This document shows positions 37,101 through 50,543 of a stretch of DNA of 64,000 nucleotides, piece by piece. How positions within the stretch are numbered: the stretch's first letter is position 1; each line of letters begins with the position of its first letter. Origin of the DNA: Theobroma cacao. Taxonomy: Eukaryota; Streptophyta; Magnoliopsida; Malvales; Malvaceae. The stretch covers positions 8,265,588-8,329,587 of the forward strand of contig NC_030858.1 in the NCBI RefSeq assembly GCF_000208745.1, in the 5' to 3' direction. Both the position numbers and the translations under genes were made by a program. The notes under the pieces were generated by a model. It searched no databases and was not told the origin of the DNA. It saw only the letters and a program-made list of their open reading frames with translations.

Positions 37101-40100
37101 TTGGAATCTCTAGCCTTCATATTAGTCAATGCCAAGTTTTTTACTTCAATTTGGATTTTTGGCAACAAATTTAGTTCCAGTACTGCTTGCTGAAGACATT
37201 GTAATATTTTTGAGGATACCATCACTGGTTTCTTTCATGTATTGCACGATCTAGGTGCTGCAAAGGAGGTAACTGATGTTACTGATTGACATGGCCTTTT
37301 GTAGATCACGCTTGAAAAAACTGTTTTAGAACAAATCAGTAGCCGGTATGAGCTTCAAGGCGAATATGTATTGCCTGGCACCCGAGATAGAAACCTTTCT
37401 GAAAAGGGAAGGGGCGGCTTGTTTAAAAGAGCAATGACTGGGCATCTGGGTAGTGTCATATCTTCTATGGGAAGGTGGAGAATGAGACTTGAAGTTCCTC
37501 GAGCTGAGGTTGCTGAGATGCTTCCCCTTGCAAGACTCTTGTCCCGAAGTACCGATCCTGCTGTTCTTTCTAGATCAAAGGTTGTGTTCTGGTTTTTTTA
37601 CTGAAATGGATTATAATTCTATTTTGTCCAGGCAGCTTAGACACCCATAGAAGTCACTGCAACTAAATAAAATCTGGAGCTGGCTGTTCCATCGTTTTAG
37701 CAGGAAGCATTTGGCTAGTGGCAATACAGAGATTTTATTGTTATGATTTGAGTACAGTTCACCCTAGCTTCAAAAATGAAAAAACTAGAGTATCAAATGG
37801 GTTTCGAACATCATTGAAATGGCCTTACCCCAAAGTTTGTGTTCAATTAGGCTATATTAATACTCTTTTGGGTTGTTTTTTTTGTGTCCAAAATGGAAAA
37901 GAATATAAGTGTTATTGATGTCTGTACATGTTAACTGTTTAATAAATTACTGGTCTCTTATTTTGATGCAAATATTACAGGAAATAGTTATGGTATCAAC
38001 ACTCAATTATTTATGAGTTAGAAGGTCTCAAGTTAGAACAGTATCAATCCAAAAGAAAATGTAGAAATTTAACATATATGTTCCTTAAAACAATATAGTA
38101 TCTAAGGAGGATTAGATATTGTTGGCATGTGACAAATTCCAATCTGAATAAGTTTAGGATTGCATATTAGATAGCTGGTGGTTGTTTGTGTTATAGTGAA
38201 CTTGTCTCCGTTTTTTTTTTTTTTTGGGGGGGGGGGGGGGGGTTGGGTTGAGGAAAAGAAATGCTCTACATTAAAGTTTCCTCTTTTCTTAACACTATAT
38301 TTGTTGTTTTCTTTACACTATGGAGATATCTGCAGTATTTATTCCTTTCAAATTGAAAATCTTTATGGCTGCATGCTATCTGCAGGATCTTTTCATTCAA
38401 AGTCTGCAGTCAGTAGGAGTATATACTGAGAGTCTTCAAGACTTGCTTGAGGTACTTGTTCAATACCTGATATGTCTTTCTAATCTTGAAGATGCAATTT
38501 GCAGTACCTCTTGATATGTGCGTTTTGGAATTGGAATGAGATGCCTATGTTTCCAGTAACTTCTATGACATTAGCTCAATATATAACTTACCAAAATTTA
38601 ATTTTTTATACTTTTTTACACTTTTAAGGTCTAACAGCTCTTTGAATTTTTTAGGTAATACGAGGTCATTATGCTGCATCAAACGAAGTTATTCTTGAAG
38701 GCTTAAGTCTCCCAGGTTTGGCAGAACTTAAGGGCCGCTGGCATGGTTCTCTTGATGCAAGTGGCGGAGGAAATGGAGACACAATGGTATGCATTTTCCA
38801 ACCTGTGCATACATGAATAAATTTTAAAAATTATTTGTTTGTCAAATATGAAATATTATAGCTAGTGTGTGATCAGTCTATAACCATGTATTTGTTGGAG
38901 TGCAAACTTAGTTGTGTGACATAACAAGGTCAGGATTTCTTATTGCAAAGCATAATGAAACTAGATCATTGATACATAGTATTTATTTATATATTTATTT
39001 TGTAGTTCTTCAGATAGGAAATGGCCAAGTGTGTACTTGTTCATGATCATTCACTTGAATCTGGACTTAAAGCCTGTTTGTAACTCCCATCTTAGGAACT
39101 ATAAAAGTTGAATGTTACAGGTGTATTTGTTAAGGTTACGCCACTCACTCCTAAATTAACACATAAACAATCATTCTCAAACACAAAATTTTATGCAGTT
39201 TTCGTGATTTTGAAGTTTACTGTTATGTGGACATAGATGAACATATTGATTCGGACACTAGCAGTTTAAATGATTCATTTAAGGAGCCTAACTTTTTAAA
39301 TTTATGCTGCTGGTTTTGGAGATCTCGAGGCTCCTCCAGGGGACCTTCCCTTTCTATCTCATTTTATGTATCCAGAGCTTCGGACGGGGGCTTATAAGTG
39401 TTTTCTTCTATTTGTATTTATTGGGAAGGACAGATTACCAATTTTTCTTTTCCTGTATCATTTTTGAATTTCTTTACAAGGAGGCATATTTCCTTTGACA
39501 TTATTGGTTCTTGTCAATGTTTTCCAGGCAGAATTTGATTTTCATGGGGAGGATTGGGAGTGGGGAAGCTACAACACTCAACGAGTTGTGGCAGTGGGTG
39601 CATACAGCAACGATGATGGTTTGCGTCTTGAGAAAATTTTTATCAAAAAAGATGATGCAACAATCCATGCTGATGGGACTTTGTTGGGGCCAAAAACCAA
39701 TCTTCATTTTGCTGTTCTAAATTTTCCTGTTAGTCTAGTCCCTACCCTAGTGCAGATTATTGAATCATCTGCCACTGAGGCTGTTCATTCTTTGCGACAA
39801 TTGTTAGCCCCAATTAAGGGAATATTATACATGGAAGGAGACCTCAGAGGAAGTCTTGCAAAACCAGAATGTGATGTACAAGTAAGGCTTCTGGATGGTG
39901 CCATTGGGGGCATTGATCTTGGGCGTGCTGAAGTTGTTGCTTCCCTAACCTCAAGCAGCCGTTTTCTGTTCAATGCCAAATTTGAACCAATCATCCAAAA
40001 TGGCCATGTACATGTTCAAGGAAGTGTTCCTGTTACTTTTGTCCAAAGTAGCATGTCTGAGGAAGAAGAAACTGAAACAGAACGAAGTGGGACAACTTTG

Positions 40101-43100
40101 GTCCCTGGCTGGGTGAAGGAAAGGGATAAGGAGTCAAGTGATAAAGCTAGTGAGAAGAAAATGTTTCGGGAGAGAACAGAAGAAGGTTGGGACACTCAGT
40201 TAGCTGAAAGCCTTAAAGGTTTAAACTGGAACATCTTAGATGTAGGAGAAGTTAGAGTTGATGCTGATATAAAGGATGGGGGCATGATGTTGTTGACAGC
40301 ATTATCTCCTTATGCAAACTGGCTTCATGGCAGTGCAGATGTCATGCTTCAGGTGGGTTAGCTCAAGTTAGGTTACTTGTCGCCTAAACACTTGTGGTAA
40401 ATAATTTGCCAATAAATTTTGATTCAGAGTTAATGTTAACTTTTAATAATCTTTTTTATGTGTTTTAAATAAACAGGTTAGAGGCACAGTTGAACAACCT
40501 GTGCTTGATGGATCTGCATCGTTCCACAGGGCATCTATATCTTCACCAGTACTCAGAAAACCACTTACAAACATTGGTGGCACTGTTCATGTGAAATCAA
40601 ATAAGTTATGCATTGCCTTTTTGGAGAGTAGGGTAAGCAGAAAGGGGAAGCTGTTTGTAAAAGGGAATTTGCCCCTTAGAACAAGTGAAGCATCCTTGGG
40701 TGATAAAATTGACTTGAAATGTGAAGTTCTAGAAGTACGGGCAAAAAACATTCTGAGGTGTGTTTATCTTTCTTTGAAATGTGATTTATGATTTTTATAT
40801 GATGATTTTGTTCCTCAATGCTGATGTTTGCGCTTATTGCTAGTATTGATGGAAGGCAGTAGTTCCTGCCCTACACCTGCCCACCAGGCTGCCATCTGGC
40901 ATTTGCCTACTTGATCCATTAGCTCTTTATACCCAACAGATGAATTCCCTTTCTTCTGGGTTTTTGTTAGCTGTGTAATTGTTTTGTTTCCTTTATGTGT
41001 CGATTGTGGGAACTGACATCTTGCTAATATCAGTGGCCAGGTTGACACTCAGTTGCAGCTAACTGGTTCCATTCTGCAGCCAAACATCTCAGGGAATATT
41101 AAATTGAGCCATGGGGAGGCATATTTGCCACATGATAAGGGTAGTGGAGCTGCACCTTTTAATAAACTGGCATCAAACCAGTCCAGGCTTCCAGGTGCTG
41201 GAGTCAGTCAAGCAGTTGCTTCTAGATATGTCTCACGGTTTTTCAGTTCTGAACCTGCTTCTTCAAGGACCAAACTCCCACAATCCTCTGGTAGTGTATG
41301 CTATTATTACTTTCAATTCTGATGCCTTTTCTTTCTTTCTAGTAGTCACTGACTGCTACAATTGAAATCTAGACTACTCTTTGTGGAAACGCCACATGAT
41401 TTTAAAATTTTTAACTTTTTCAGTACATCCTAATGAAATGTTTATTTTTCAAGAACTGGATCAGACTTCAATAGTAATCTAGAAAAGATTCTTTTTAATG
41501 CAATGCCTAAAGAGCGGATGACATTTCCTTTCCAATATTTTTCTTTTCCTAGTAAGGGCATTCTATAAGTTGACATTTCATTTATCACCCATTTACCACC
41601 CATTTACTTGTGAGATGTATCAATTCTAAGTTAAACACAAACAAATCTCTAAGTTAGAAAAGAATGGTGGCCTTTGCCTTCAGTGAGGTTCTTAGATAAC
41701 CAGAAATTTCAAGGCAAAGATCTCTTATGGTGGGTTTTCTTTTTGCATTCAATGTTTGGAAGCCTTAAATGGGTGCCACGTAGAAGGAATAAGCTACTTT
41801 GATTTTAAGAAGAAGAAGAAGAAAGTAAACTCTAAAATTGGTGAATTAAGAATTTGTCTATAGGTGAAATTTTGAATTAGAATATTTTATAGAGATACCT
41901 GCTGGTCTATCGCTTTCCAAAAATAGGATGTGTTATTTTTCAATGTTTATTTCTTATTTTCTGCACAAATTAGGTGGTAATGACTGGATGAAGCATTTTA
42001 TTAGCAGGAATAAGAAGTAATGTCAATTTCATGAAATGAAGAATAAGGATTTACTATCAGTTTTATATTTACTGAATTTTTGTGAACGTGCAGAATCGTA
42101 TCTATGGTGTATGATCAATTTGTCTCTATTATTTTTTTGATTGTCCAAGTGAATTATTTATTGTGTTTTGCAGTTAAATCAGCTGAAGTTGAGAAGGAAA
42201 TGGAGCAAGTGAACATTAAACCAAGTGTTGATGTCCGCCTTAGTGATTTGAAGCTTGTTTTAGGACCAGAATTGAGGATAGTTTATCCTTTGATTCTTAA
42301 CTTTGCCGTTAGTGGGGAACTTGAGTTGAATGGCCTGGCTCATCCAAAATGGATAAAACCCAAGGGCATTTTAACATTTGAGAATGGTGATGTGAATCTT
42401 GTTGCAACTCAAGTGAGTCTATAGTATATCTATGTTACTGTTGTTCAAATATCTTTGTGCTTTTCAAATTTGTTTCTGCTAGACTGGTTATTTTATTGCA
42501 TTGAACACACTGACAATTTTTTTGAAAGGCAAGTAGAAATTTCAAATTTTTGAACACACTGACTTTGACTTCTGCAAATTCAGGTTAGGCTTAAGCGAGA
42601 ACATTTAAACATAGCAAAATTTGAACCTGAGCATGGGCTAGATCCAATGCTGGACTTAGCTTTGGTTGGATCAGAATGGCAATTTAGGATTCAAAGTCGA
42701 GCCAGCAATTGGCAGGACAAATTGGTGGTAACCTCAATACGTTCTGTGGAGCAGGATGTTCTCTCACCTACTGAGGTAATATTATAAAAAATAATATGAT
42801 TGTGTGTAAATTTTTTGTTTCCTCTGTGTCCCCTTAACCGATATATTCTGTCTGTAAATAGATTAGGACCTCTTGTACTAGGGTTGCATCCTATGGCATT
42901 ATTTAATGAAGTATTATTCGGAAACGATGATTGAGGATTAATGGTTCTTATTATATGCCGAATAAGCTGTGCGTTAAGGAAGTGATAAAGTTGAATCATA
43001 AGTGAAATATCTTGTCTTCCTTATGATCGGCAAATTTACTTGAGACGTAATTGCAAATTGAATTTAGTATCATGTAATTTGAGTTGTTTACTTGCATTCA

Positions 43101-44063
43101 TATTGAATGCATGTGTCTGATCTCTGTTGCAATGGATGTGATGTTTGCTTCTGATTTTCTGTTGGTCTAACAAGTAGCTGTCCAATGCTGCAGGGAATTT
43201 ATAAGCTTAGCCTGGATACGTTGAGAATTTTTGCCCTAGGTTTTTTATGTGGTTAATCTTATTGTTTGTAGTTTCCAAATTCATATAAAAGTGTTGATTT
43301 CATGGACTGTAGTGGTTTGGTTTGGTGTTGTGAATTTTCCCCCTTTGTCCAGGCTGCTAGAGTATTTGAGAGTCAATTGGCTGAGTCCATATTGGAAGGT
43401 GATGGCCAACTTGCATTTAAAAAGCTCGCAACTGCAACAGTTGAAACACTAATGCCAAGAATAGAAGGGAAGGGGGAGATTGGTCAGGCCAGGTGGAGGC
43501 TAGTGTATGCTCCACAAATCCCTAGTTTGCTTTCTGTTGATCCTACAGCTGATCCTCTCAAATCTTTGGCTAGCAATATATCCTTTGGGACAGAAGTTGA
43601 AGTCCAGCTTGGAAAACGGCTGCAGGTAAATCTAACTTTAATGCATCCTTGACTTTTTTCTTGTCTCAAATCAACATTCCATTTCACATAAGGAGTTCTT
43701 CTTTCATGTTAGTGAATCAATATATAGAATTAAAAGGTGGACGAAAAACAAACTCTACATTGTACACAGTTTTTGGGTGCTTTCTTTGATTGGATTCACT
43801 AATCATTGGCCTGATAAGCTTTTATACAACCTTTAATCAATTTTGAATTTTGAAGATTTCGTTGTTATCCCCTAAGTTCTTTATCATTTTCCAATGCTTT
43901 CATCTCTCTCAATTAGGCCTCCATAGTTAGGCAGCTGAAAGACTCAGAGATGGCAATGCAGTGGACCTTGATCTACCAGCTTACAAGCCGATTGCGAGTG
44001 CTCCTACAATCTGCACCTTCCAAACGCCTTCTTTTTGAGTATTCTGCTACTTCACAAGACTAA
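25170..44063 (+). CDS. TIC236: TIC236, TamB-like chloroplast inner-envelope import protein
   Basis: TIC236 links the TOC and TIC import complexes across the intermembrane space; the Arabidopsis orthologue (EMB2410) is essential. Exons: 25170-27127, 28565-28763, 28860-28919, 29706-29810, 31433-31573, 32756-32818, 33217-33444, 33545-33628, 34133-34290, 34417-34936, 35655-35825, 35946-36005, 36475-36597, 37305-37580, 38386-38451, 38655-38786, 39528-40352, 40477-40757, 41034-41290, 42174-42412, 42584-42775, 43353-43625, 43917-44063. All junctions are GT-AG and in phase, giving 2185 residues, close to Arabidopsis (about 2166). A basic transit-peptide-like N-terminus precedes one membrane span (residues about 106-128). 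The long repetitive middle is beta-rich, and the C-terminal TamB/DUF490 domain ends SKRLLFEYSATSQD. The in-frame GTG at 25140 is not the start. Nothing looks broken. Confidence 0.95.
29515..29705 (+). repeat. Duplicated splice-acceptor region in TIC236 intron 3
   Basis: The segment ending GGTCAACTTTGGTTATTGGCAG at 29601 is repeated as GGCCAACTTTGTTTATTTGCAG at 29705, the real acceptor of exon 4. Both copies are preceded by AAGAATCTAATA.T.TACTTAC. A (TA)n microsatellite sits at about 29558-29576. The upstream AG is a potential decoy acceptor 104 nt before the true one. Confidence 0.65.
29911..30215 (+). repeat. Imperfect 150-bp tandem duplication in TIC236 intron 4
   Basis: Two diverged copies (about 29911-30060 and 30070-30215) share AGCAGG.C.AAGATaTGAAA, GTGGTTGCTA.TTT and ATAGTTTATGCCCAT with GAGTTTTTG at the end. 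It is intronic, with no coding content. Confidence 0.55.
32860..33010 (+). repeat. About 85-bp tandem duplication in TIC236 intron 6
   Basis: AATAGGATGACATATTCTGC followed by AGGACTTTTCTGTTCTT occurs near 32882 and again near 32967, each preceded by a CTACCcATAcC.. segment. The two copies are nearly identical, so the duplication is recent. Confidence 0.65.
36194..36215 (+). repeat. Poly-G run in TIC236 intron 12
   Basis: Five G, one C and then sixteen G in a row, followed by a TGTGGTGGTG tail. It is capable of forming a G-quadruplex in the transcript. Homopolymer length is also prone to sequencing error. Confidence 0.6.
38226..38242 (+). repeat. Poly-G run in TIC236 intron 14
   Basis: Seventeen consecutive G directly follow a poly-T run. 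It is the second such tract in the same gene and could form an RNA or DNA quadruplex. The exact length is uncertain. Confidence 0.6.
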
Positions 44064-44931
44064 CCTGCTAGCCGCCTTCATCCAGCTAAAACCGGGCCGC
44101 TTGCACCGGCAAAAGTCTTTCCATGGTCATGCCTACATTTCACGTAAAATGAGGGAAAAAAGGTCTGGGGAAGGGGTAGAGTAGTTTTTGACAATGTAAA
44201 GTTAGGTTTAGTTACATATTCTTATTCTTTGCTCGGAAATGAATGAGCTTTGTTCATATGTCAGCACCTTGAATTTTGTACAGACAACAGATGTAAAATT
44301 CAATAGAATGGTCTAGCTTCAAGTGAAGAAGAAAAAAAGAAAGAGGTATTGGTTTTCTAGTAATCCTTGATGTAATTAATTTGTGTACGATTTAATTTTT
44401 GTCGTCTTTACTAACATTTTTATTGCCTTTATTTATAAAATGCAAAGAGTAGAGCCTAAATATGCCATTTGATTGAAAAAAAAAATGCAAATGCAGAAGT
44501 CTGATCGAGTCAGTGTAAAGGGTGAAAAGATAATTCAGATTAGTTTAAAGACACTGAGGGAGTGGTTCTTTCTTTCATTCGTTTCACTGCCACTCCCATA
44601 TAAGCAATCTCCAGCAAGCATGTCTGTTTAATTTTACAATATAAGCGATTTCGAGAATAGGACAGCAAACCATTACCAGTGTAATGCACTTGCTCCTTGC
44701 ATACTTTTCATGTCCATATATGAAAAATATCAAGTCTTATTTCATCATGCTTCATTCAATTTGTCAAAGTGGATGGCAATAAAAAGAAAAGAATCACATG
44801 ATAACAGAGTTTTGAAATTGTTAAAACTTTACACTTGAAATCAATTCCGTGGAGGGGGAAAAACAATGACCACCCCAACAAGACAAATAAAAATAAAGAG
44901 AGGGGAAGGAGAGAGGGTGGGAGGGAGGTTG
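44064..44931. other. Convergent 3' flanks of TIC236 and PPD5
   Basis: The two genes end tail-to-tail here. AATAGAATGG near 44300 and AATGAATGAGC near 44238 are AATAAA-like elements that could serve TIC236 polyadenylation. No gene or repeat of note lies between; the frames at 44756-45116 are shadows of the last PPD5 exons. Confidence 0.5.
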
Positions 44932-47900
44932 TCACCAAAATCTCCATGGATCCTTGTATGGAGGAACATAATTGTCTGTGGGTGGAAGAAGGTGAAAGGA
45001 TGCAACAGTCTGTTCCAATAAGGGGCCCATCTGCATTACGTAAGCTTGGCTTAGTAAATAATCCACACATTTATTATAGCTTGGAAGAGAGAAAGGGTCA
45101 TGTATTATTGTGGTGAGAGAGAAAGGGGGACCTTAGTCCACTGCTGGCTAAGAGTTGAAGCACTTAGAGAGTACAGATAACCTGCAATACACATTTGCAT
45201 AGTTGAATGAAAAGATGATTTGCAGAAATCCTATAAACACAAACATAAAATGATTTGTAGTGCCATAAGAGATCAGTAAATCACCATCTCAAGTCTCAAC
45301 CATTGACTATGTAACCACGGTAGAAACTTGTTATCTGAGCTTAAATGGGTGAGGCATGTTTCTATATCTTTTTCCTCTCTCCATTGGAAATAAATTGGCA
45401 GATGAGCTATGTAGATCAAAAATTGATTAAGCAGTTTATTTTCATTCTAAATCTTAGGGTTTCAACACTCGAGGAAGTTTCAATTTCAAAACTTATGAGA
45501 AATTAGAAAGTAGACTTTGTTGCACAGAATGAAATAGAACAGCTACGTCTTTCGAAAATGAGGAATGACAGAAATTTGCTGATCCTACCTTCCCGTTCAG
45601 CTGTTGAAGCAACATAATGTCGGTAAAGGTTTGGTTCTTGAGCCTGCACATATCCACTAAAGGCATCAACAACCCACGAAAAGGGCAAAGCTGTACACAT
45701 CTTTGCACCAAGAATTACTGGTGAGAGAGGAAACACTTACGGATTTGGTCGGTGATTTGCGAACAAGGTATTCATAGTACCAATATTGCTCACCATCAAT
45801 CTGAGAAAAATGAAAAAGAGAATGAAACAAGTGGCATAGATCACTCATAGTAGTTATGTAATTTCCAAAGCTTTTAGTTGTATATCAATTCTACAAAAAT
45901 CTAAACTGTCAAAAATGGCAATCATAAATTAAGCAAGGTTTTTAAAGCTTACTTCACTAGCATGCGCATCAAGAACTGAACTCTCGCTCATGCGCTGACT
46001 TGAGGTGACACGCTGCCAAAATATGTAGAATTTCAAATGAGAATCCACTCAATGGAGTTAAGTTTTCAGCAATTAAATATAAGAATCCTTCCAGAGACCG
46101 TTATTTACTTGTTCATTTTTTAATTTACTCGGACAAAGAGTAAAGATCTTTTGACACTTGCAAGCAGGTCTAGAATAATATTAATTGATTACACGGTTCA
46201 ACCTCCGTAAGACAGTTCCAACTTTAGTTTAATGTCTATAAAAATGTTCAGACATTCACCTAGGAGACATGTATCACTGCCAACAAATACATAACATATA
46301 AAAATTTTTGAGGTTGCTTATATTTTCTATTGCAAATCTCAGTTTCCCACAGATTTCAGTCTTAATTACATATTTCGGACAAATTTTCAGGTGAAAGAGC
46401 CAAAATTCCAAATATGCAAGTTATCTAACATACATGTGAACAATGTACTAGTTAGCAAGAAAAAGTCATTTGCATTACCAGCGCAGACTTGTCAGACAAT
46501 ACAGAATCAGCAACATCTTTTGCTGCCCAGGTCTTCTTATCCTTTGACTTTAAGAACTGAATATTTGGGGGACCTATCTGAATCAAAGGATGAAATAAAT
46601 TCATAAACCTCAAACAGCTAAGTAAGAGGATGAAATTCAGCAAGATATAGTTTTATAAAATTACCGAAACAGAAATGATGAGATTATCAGCTATGTCAAC
46701 ACGTTCAGACACAATGCGCAGGCGTGCATCAGCTGCATTATATATAAATGATCTAGTTAGATATATCATATGGTTTGCATCCACAACATAATTCTGTCTT
46801 GGAAATAGTGCTACAAAACTTGGAATCCTATAATTAACATTGATAAAAATGTTTTTGCAAGAGGAACTTTTCTTTTTTCAAGCTGTGAGATTGAATAAGA
46901 CTTACGAGACAGTGGTGCAGCGGATGAATAGCGTTCAGGCTTTCTAGATTCCACCCTTCAGAAAAATGCAGAAAGTGTCATGTTCCTACAATTTTAGGCC
47001 AACAATAGATAATAATAATAATAATAATAAAGCAGATAAGTGGTTTGTTTTTACACGAGTAATATTAAAGTGAATATATGAAAGGTGTATCAGCATCTCA
47101 TTGTGAAACAAAGGGCAGATGTCCTTTAAACAAAATCTGTAACTGTAATTTAACTCCACTGAAGGTACTTCTTAGTGGAAATGTGAATTATACAGCACAA
47201 ACTGTAACAGGGATCAATTGCTTCTATAGCAGTAAATTAGGCGGTTGCGGAACAGGGATGAGAGTGATGGAGAAGAGTCCACAAAATGTTTTATTTACAA
47301 ATTTCTTAGTTATCATTATATATGATAAAATAATAAAAAAAGGCAGCAAGTCATATCGCATATAAATTTTGATACTGAACACCTACCATTTGAAGAGGAA
47401 TTTCTTATATGGCAACTCCACTGGATATGAATAGGTATAAGCATTTATTTCATCAACGATTGAAGCCATTTTTACATCTTCCTCAGCAAGACACCCTGCA
47501 ATAAGCTTTCTATAATACTTGGAAGAAAATGGAGAAGAGTATGGACATAGAAAAACTTGAAAAACTAAAGAAGATGAAGTTTCCACTGTGGAATTGTCAA
47601 AGCCCCGGAGTAGTAGGAATAATAACAAAAGAAAATTTAGAACTTCCCGTCATGATCCTCTAGATAAAGATTTGAAGAAGGATCTAGCTGAATTTCTAGA
47701 AATAAAGGTTTTAGCAAATCAGTTTTGCTAAAGTGAAGAACTGGGGATCAGACATATATCAATTTCCAGAACCATACTGTTGTGATCTGAAAAAACTAGA
47801 AGTTGCTTAAATGCAATGATGATAAGTTTAGATTGCCAATTTCTTTACATAAGCTCAAGTCCCAGCATGGATGCCTCACTTAATAATAGTTTAGTCAATT

Positions 47901-48689
47901 AAGCACTATGATTAAACTTTTTATTTGTGGGGTTTTTATCATTCTTTATAGATAACAAAGGTAATTCCTTCGGTCAAAGGCATGAACTCAAATTCATCGA
48001 AATCGAAATCAAAAGTAGCATACATAATCTAATTATAACTCATCATGAAAATTTTCCATCAGTGCTGACAAAAGGGCATATGAGACATTTTAATCATGAA
48101 GTACAGCATTTCACTTACCCTATTTAATTTCAAAGCAAAAAAGAATAATGCATAGGTAAACCAAATGTTATGCTCCCTAATCAAGGGATCTTTTTTTAAA
48201 GGGTTAAAGCCACCACTTAAAAGCTTTAAATAAGTGAGTTTCCAACTGTCATTTTCAACATTCACAAACGTGAACTAGTCAATGACCATTAGTCTCCTTC
48301 AACATTCAAAAATAAAACCAATATGCTATTAAAAACAAAAGTAAAGAGCTATATACCTGAAGATGGAAGACGTGTACAAAGTGAAGAAGAAAGAGCAAAA
48401 AGCAGCAAATCCCTTCTCCATAACACGTCTTGGGATGTGGGTTTTGAAGGAAGACTATAACAAACTGTGATTTTCTCATGCAATCTTCTACTGTAATTAC
48501 TATTCTTATGACTTAGCATTCTACTGCCTGGGTCATACCTGAAAGGATAAAAACCCCTACATTAAAAAAGACTAGCAAGTTGAGAAGAAACAAAGGAAAA
48601 GGAAAGAGAGAAAGGAGAGAGAGAGAGAGAGAGAACCTGAGGAAATGGAGCGTTGGGAGGGAAAGAAGAGAGGGAGACAGAACCACCAT
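44932..48689 (-). CDS. PPD5: PsbP-domain protein of the thylakoid lumen (PPD5-like)
   Basis: Minus-strand exons: 48689-48637, 48538-48357, 47495-47387, 46955-46906, 46732-46665, 46577-46479, 46012-45953, 45800-45741, 45643-45589, 45181-45132, 45030-44932. They join in phase at GT-AG sites to 294 residues, about the size of Arabidopsis PPD5. Residues 1-57 look like a stromal transit peptide. WRRDLLLFALSSSL (58-71) is a twin-arginine motif plus hydrophobic core, so Tat export to the lumen is inferred. The PsbP-like domain fills the rest, with YPVELPYKKFLFKW, PERYSSAAPLSPDARLR and DGEQYWYYEYLVRKSP, and the protein ends VPPYKDPWRFW. PsbP-family proteins assist photosystem II or related lumen functions; the precise role of this member is not evident. 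It is divergent from the CID5-like gene. Assignment to PPD5 rests on remembered similarity and on that neighbour. Confidence 0.85.
48605..48632 (-). repeat. GA/CT microsatellite in PPD5 intron 1
   Basis: A run of GAGAGA.. (CT on the coding strand) lies within about 5 nt of the exon 1 donor at 48637. It extends into the start of the 98-nt first intron. Confidence 0.6.
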
Positions 48690-50543
48690 TGTTCCTAACC
48701 TCTCCGACAGCTTGCTTTCTTTCTTTCTTGGTTAGCTCACCTCATCCACCTGATTTTCCTTTCCTTTTTTTAATCTTTTTAGATTTTCTTACTCTTACTC
48801 TTTTAAATAGGTTATGTTCTTCTACAACTCGGCACAATCGAGTAAAACTGACTAACCGATAATGTATGGCCACGTGGAATGCTACTTCTCATTTTTTTTC
48901 TTTTTCCTTTTTCCAATTTTTTGGTAGTAATTAATAAGAAATATAAAGTAATAAATTAATCATTTCATCATAAGTTGAATTTAGTGTTAAATTTTCTCTT
49001 AAAGTGATTTATTACATATGATATGAATAGGATAGTACAAAATAATTGTTTAAAACTATTAGCATTTTATTATTAATTATCTATTATTAAATACTTTTTT
49101 AAAAAATATTTTTTACAGTTAATTTTTAACATTTTTAATCAAATTACAACGTTGAAATTACAGTCATTGAAAAATAAAAATAGATTTAATTCATCACTTT
49201 AAAATTATATTTGAACTTTATCTCTTTTAAATATTAATCTTAATAACGAAACAATATTGTCAAAAAAAATAATAAACAACATTGATATCAGCGAGCGGGT
49301 TAACCCGTTTCACGAATTTTCTAAGGAATTCGTAAACCGAAACCCGATTGAAGTTAAGTCGGTTTCCAAACAGGTCGCCAACGTCACCACTGCTTTCAAG
49401 TAAACGTCGACCCCCCCCCCCCCCCCCCCCCCTCCTTTCTCCCCTCACTAAAATGCTTTGTGATTGCTTTCATTTTAATCGCAGATCTCTTCAATCAATT
49501 GATCATCGTCTTCTTCTTTTTTTCCCCGACGATCTTCATACGTTTAGGATACTCTGGTAATTTCTCTTCCACTTTTCCTTCTGGTTTTCCGATCACACAA
49601 ACTCCACCGAATCACGGAATCTTGTTCTTTTCTCTTGTATATCTTTATCGAATTCTTTGCTTTGTTTTCTAATTGTGTTCTTTCTAATCTTTGATTTTGG
49701 TTATTTTTACTTTTCTTTTGGTTGATCTTCCGACGCTTTGAATTCGAGAACGTTATCGAAGAAAAAAAGCTTAATGGAATTTTCGTTACTAGATTGCTTT
49801 CTTGATTGCATTCTCTGAAAAAATTTAAAGAAATTATGCATTTCTTCATAATTTATTTCTCCTTTTTTTGTGGTTGTTAATGTTCTATTTCTTGATCAGG
49901 TGCTTACAATTTTTTTTCCTGTTTATAAAGTCGATCTTAAAAAATTGATCATACTAGTCTTTGTTGGACTTTACCTTTCAAGCTTTGATAAACAAATCAT
50001 ATGATGGAGCTGATTATCTTTTATATTTATGTATAGAGAGGCTTATTTATTGTAAAGTAATTTTGTCACTGAATTTGATTATTGTTATGGTTATAACATT
50101 ATCACATTATGGTTATTTGAAGAGCAGCAGTCATAAGTAGCAAAATGGAGTTTATTTTATATTATCGGCTTGATAGAGATTAGATGCTGCTTTTTTTTTT
50201 TCATATATAAATTGCTACTTGGTATCCATGCCTTGTAGTAAATGTTAAACAGAAATCATAAACCCACAGGATTCTATTTTGGATGTGAATGCTAACCAAA
50301 TTTATTGTTAATAACAATTTACAAATAATTTTCTCTTTTTTTTTTGCTTAGTTCTTTGGAATTTTACTTAGTAACTTTCTTTCATTTTACTGTTTTTGCT
50401 AATAGGCTCACCTCATATTAATTGTCCTGGTATCAAACATTTCCTCTTTGTCTGTTATTCTTTTGAAGCATGAAGGATTTGCCTCATTTTCTAAATAATT
50501 TTTCTTTTGGCTAAATGAATAGTATTCTTTTTTCACAAAGCCA
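48690..50543. promoter_or_regulatory. Bidirectional promoter region between PPD5 and CID5
   Basis: The two genes diverge from this 1.85-kb interval. The PPD5 side (48690-48900) is CT-rich. The middle (48900-49300) is very AT-rich. The CID5 side has a 22-C run (49411-49432), then CT-rich sequence typical of a plant leader. A possible leader intron has a donor at 49557 (CTCTG followed by GTAATT) and an acceptor shortly before the ATG. The ATG-proximal TTTTTTCACAAAG at 50529 or ..CTAATAG at 50405 are candidates. No TATA box stands out. Confidence 0.5.
49411..49432 (+). repeat. 22-nt poly-C tract in the CID5 upstream region
   Basis: Twenty-two consecutive C followed by TCCTTTCTCCCC. On DNA this could form an i-motif, with a G-quadruplex on the opposite strand. 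The length should be regarded as approximate. Confidence 0.7.
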
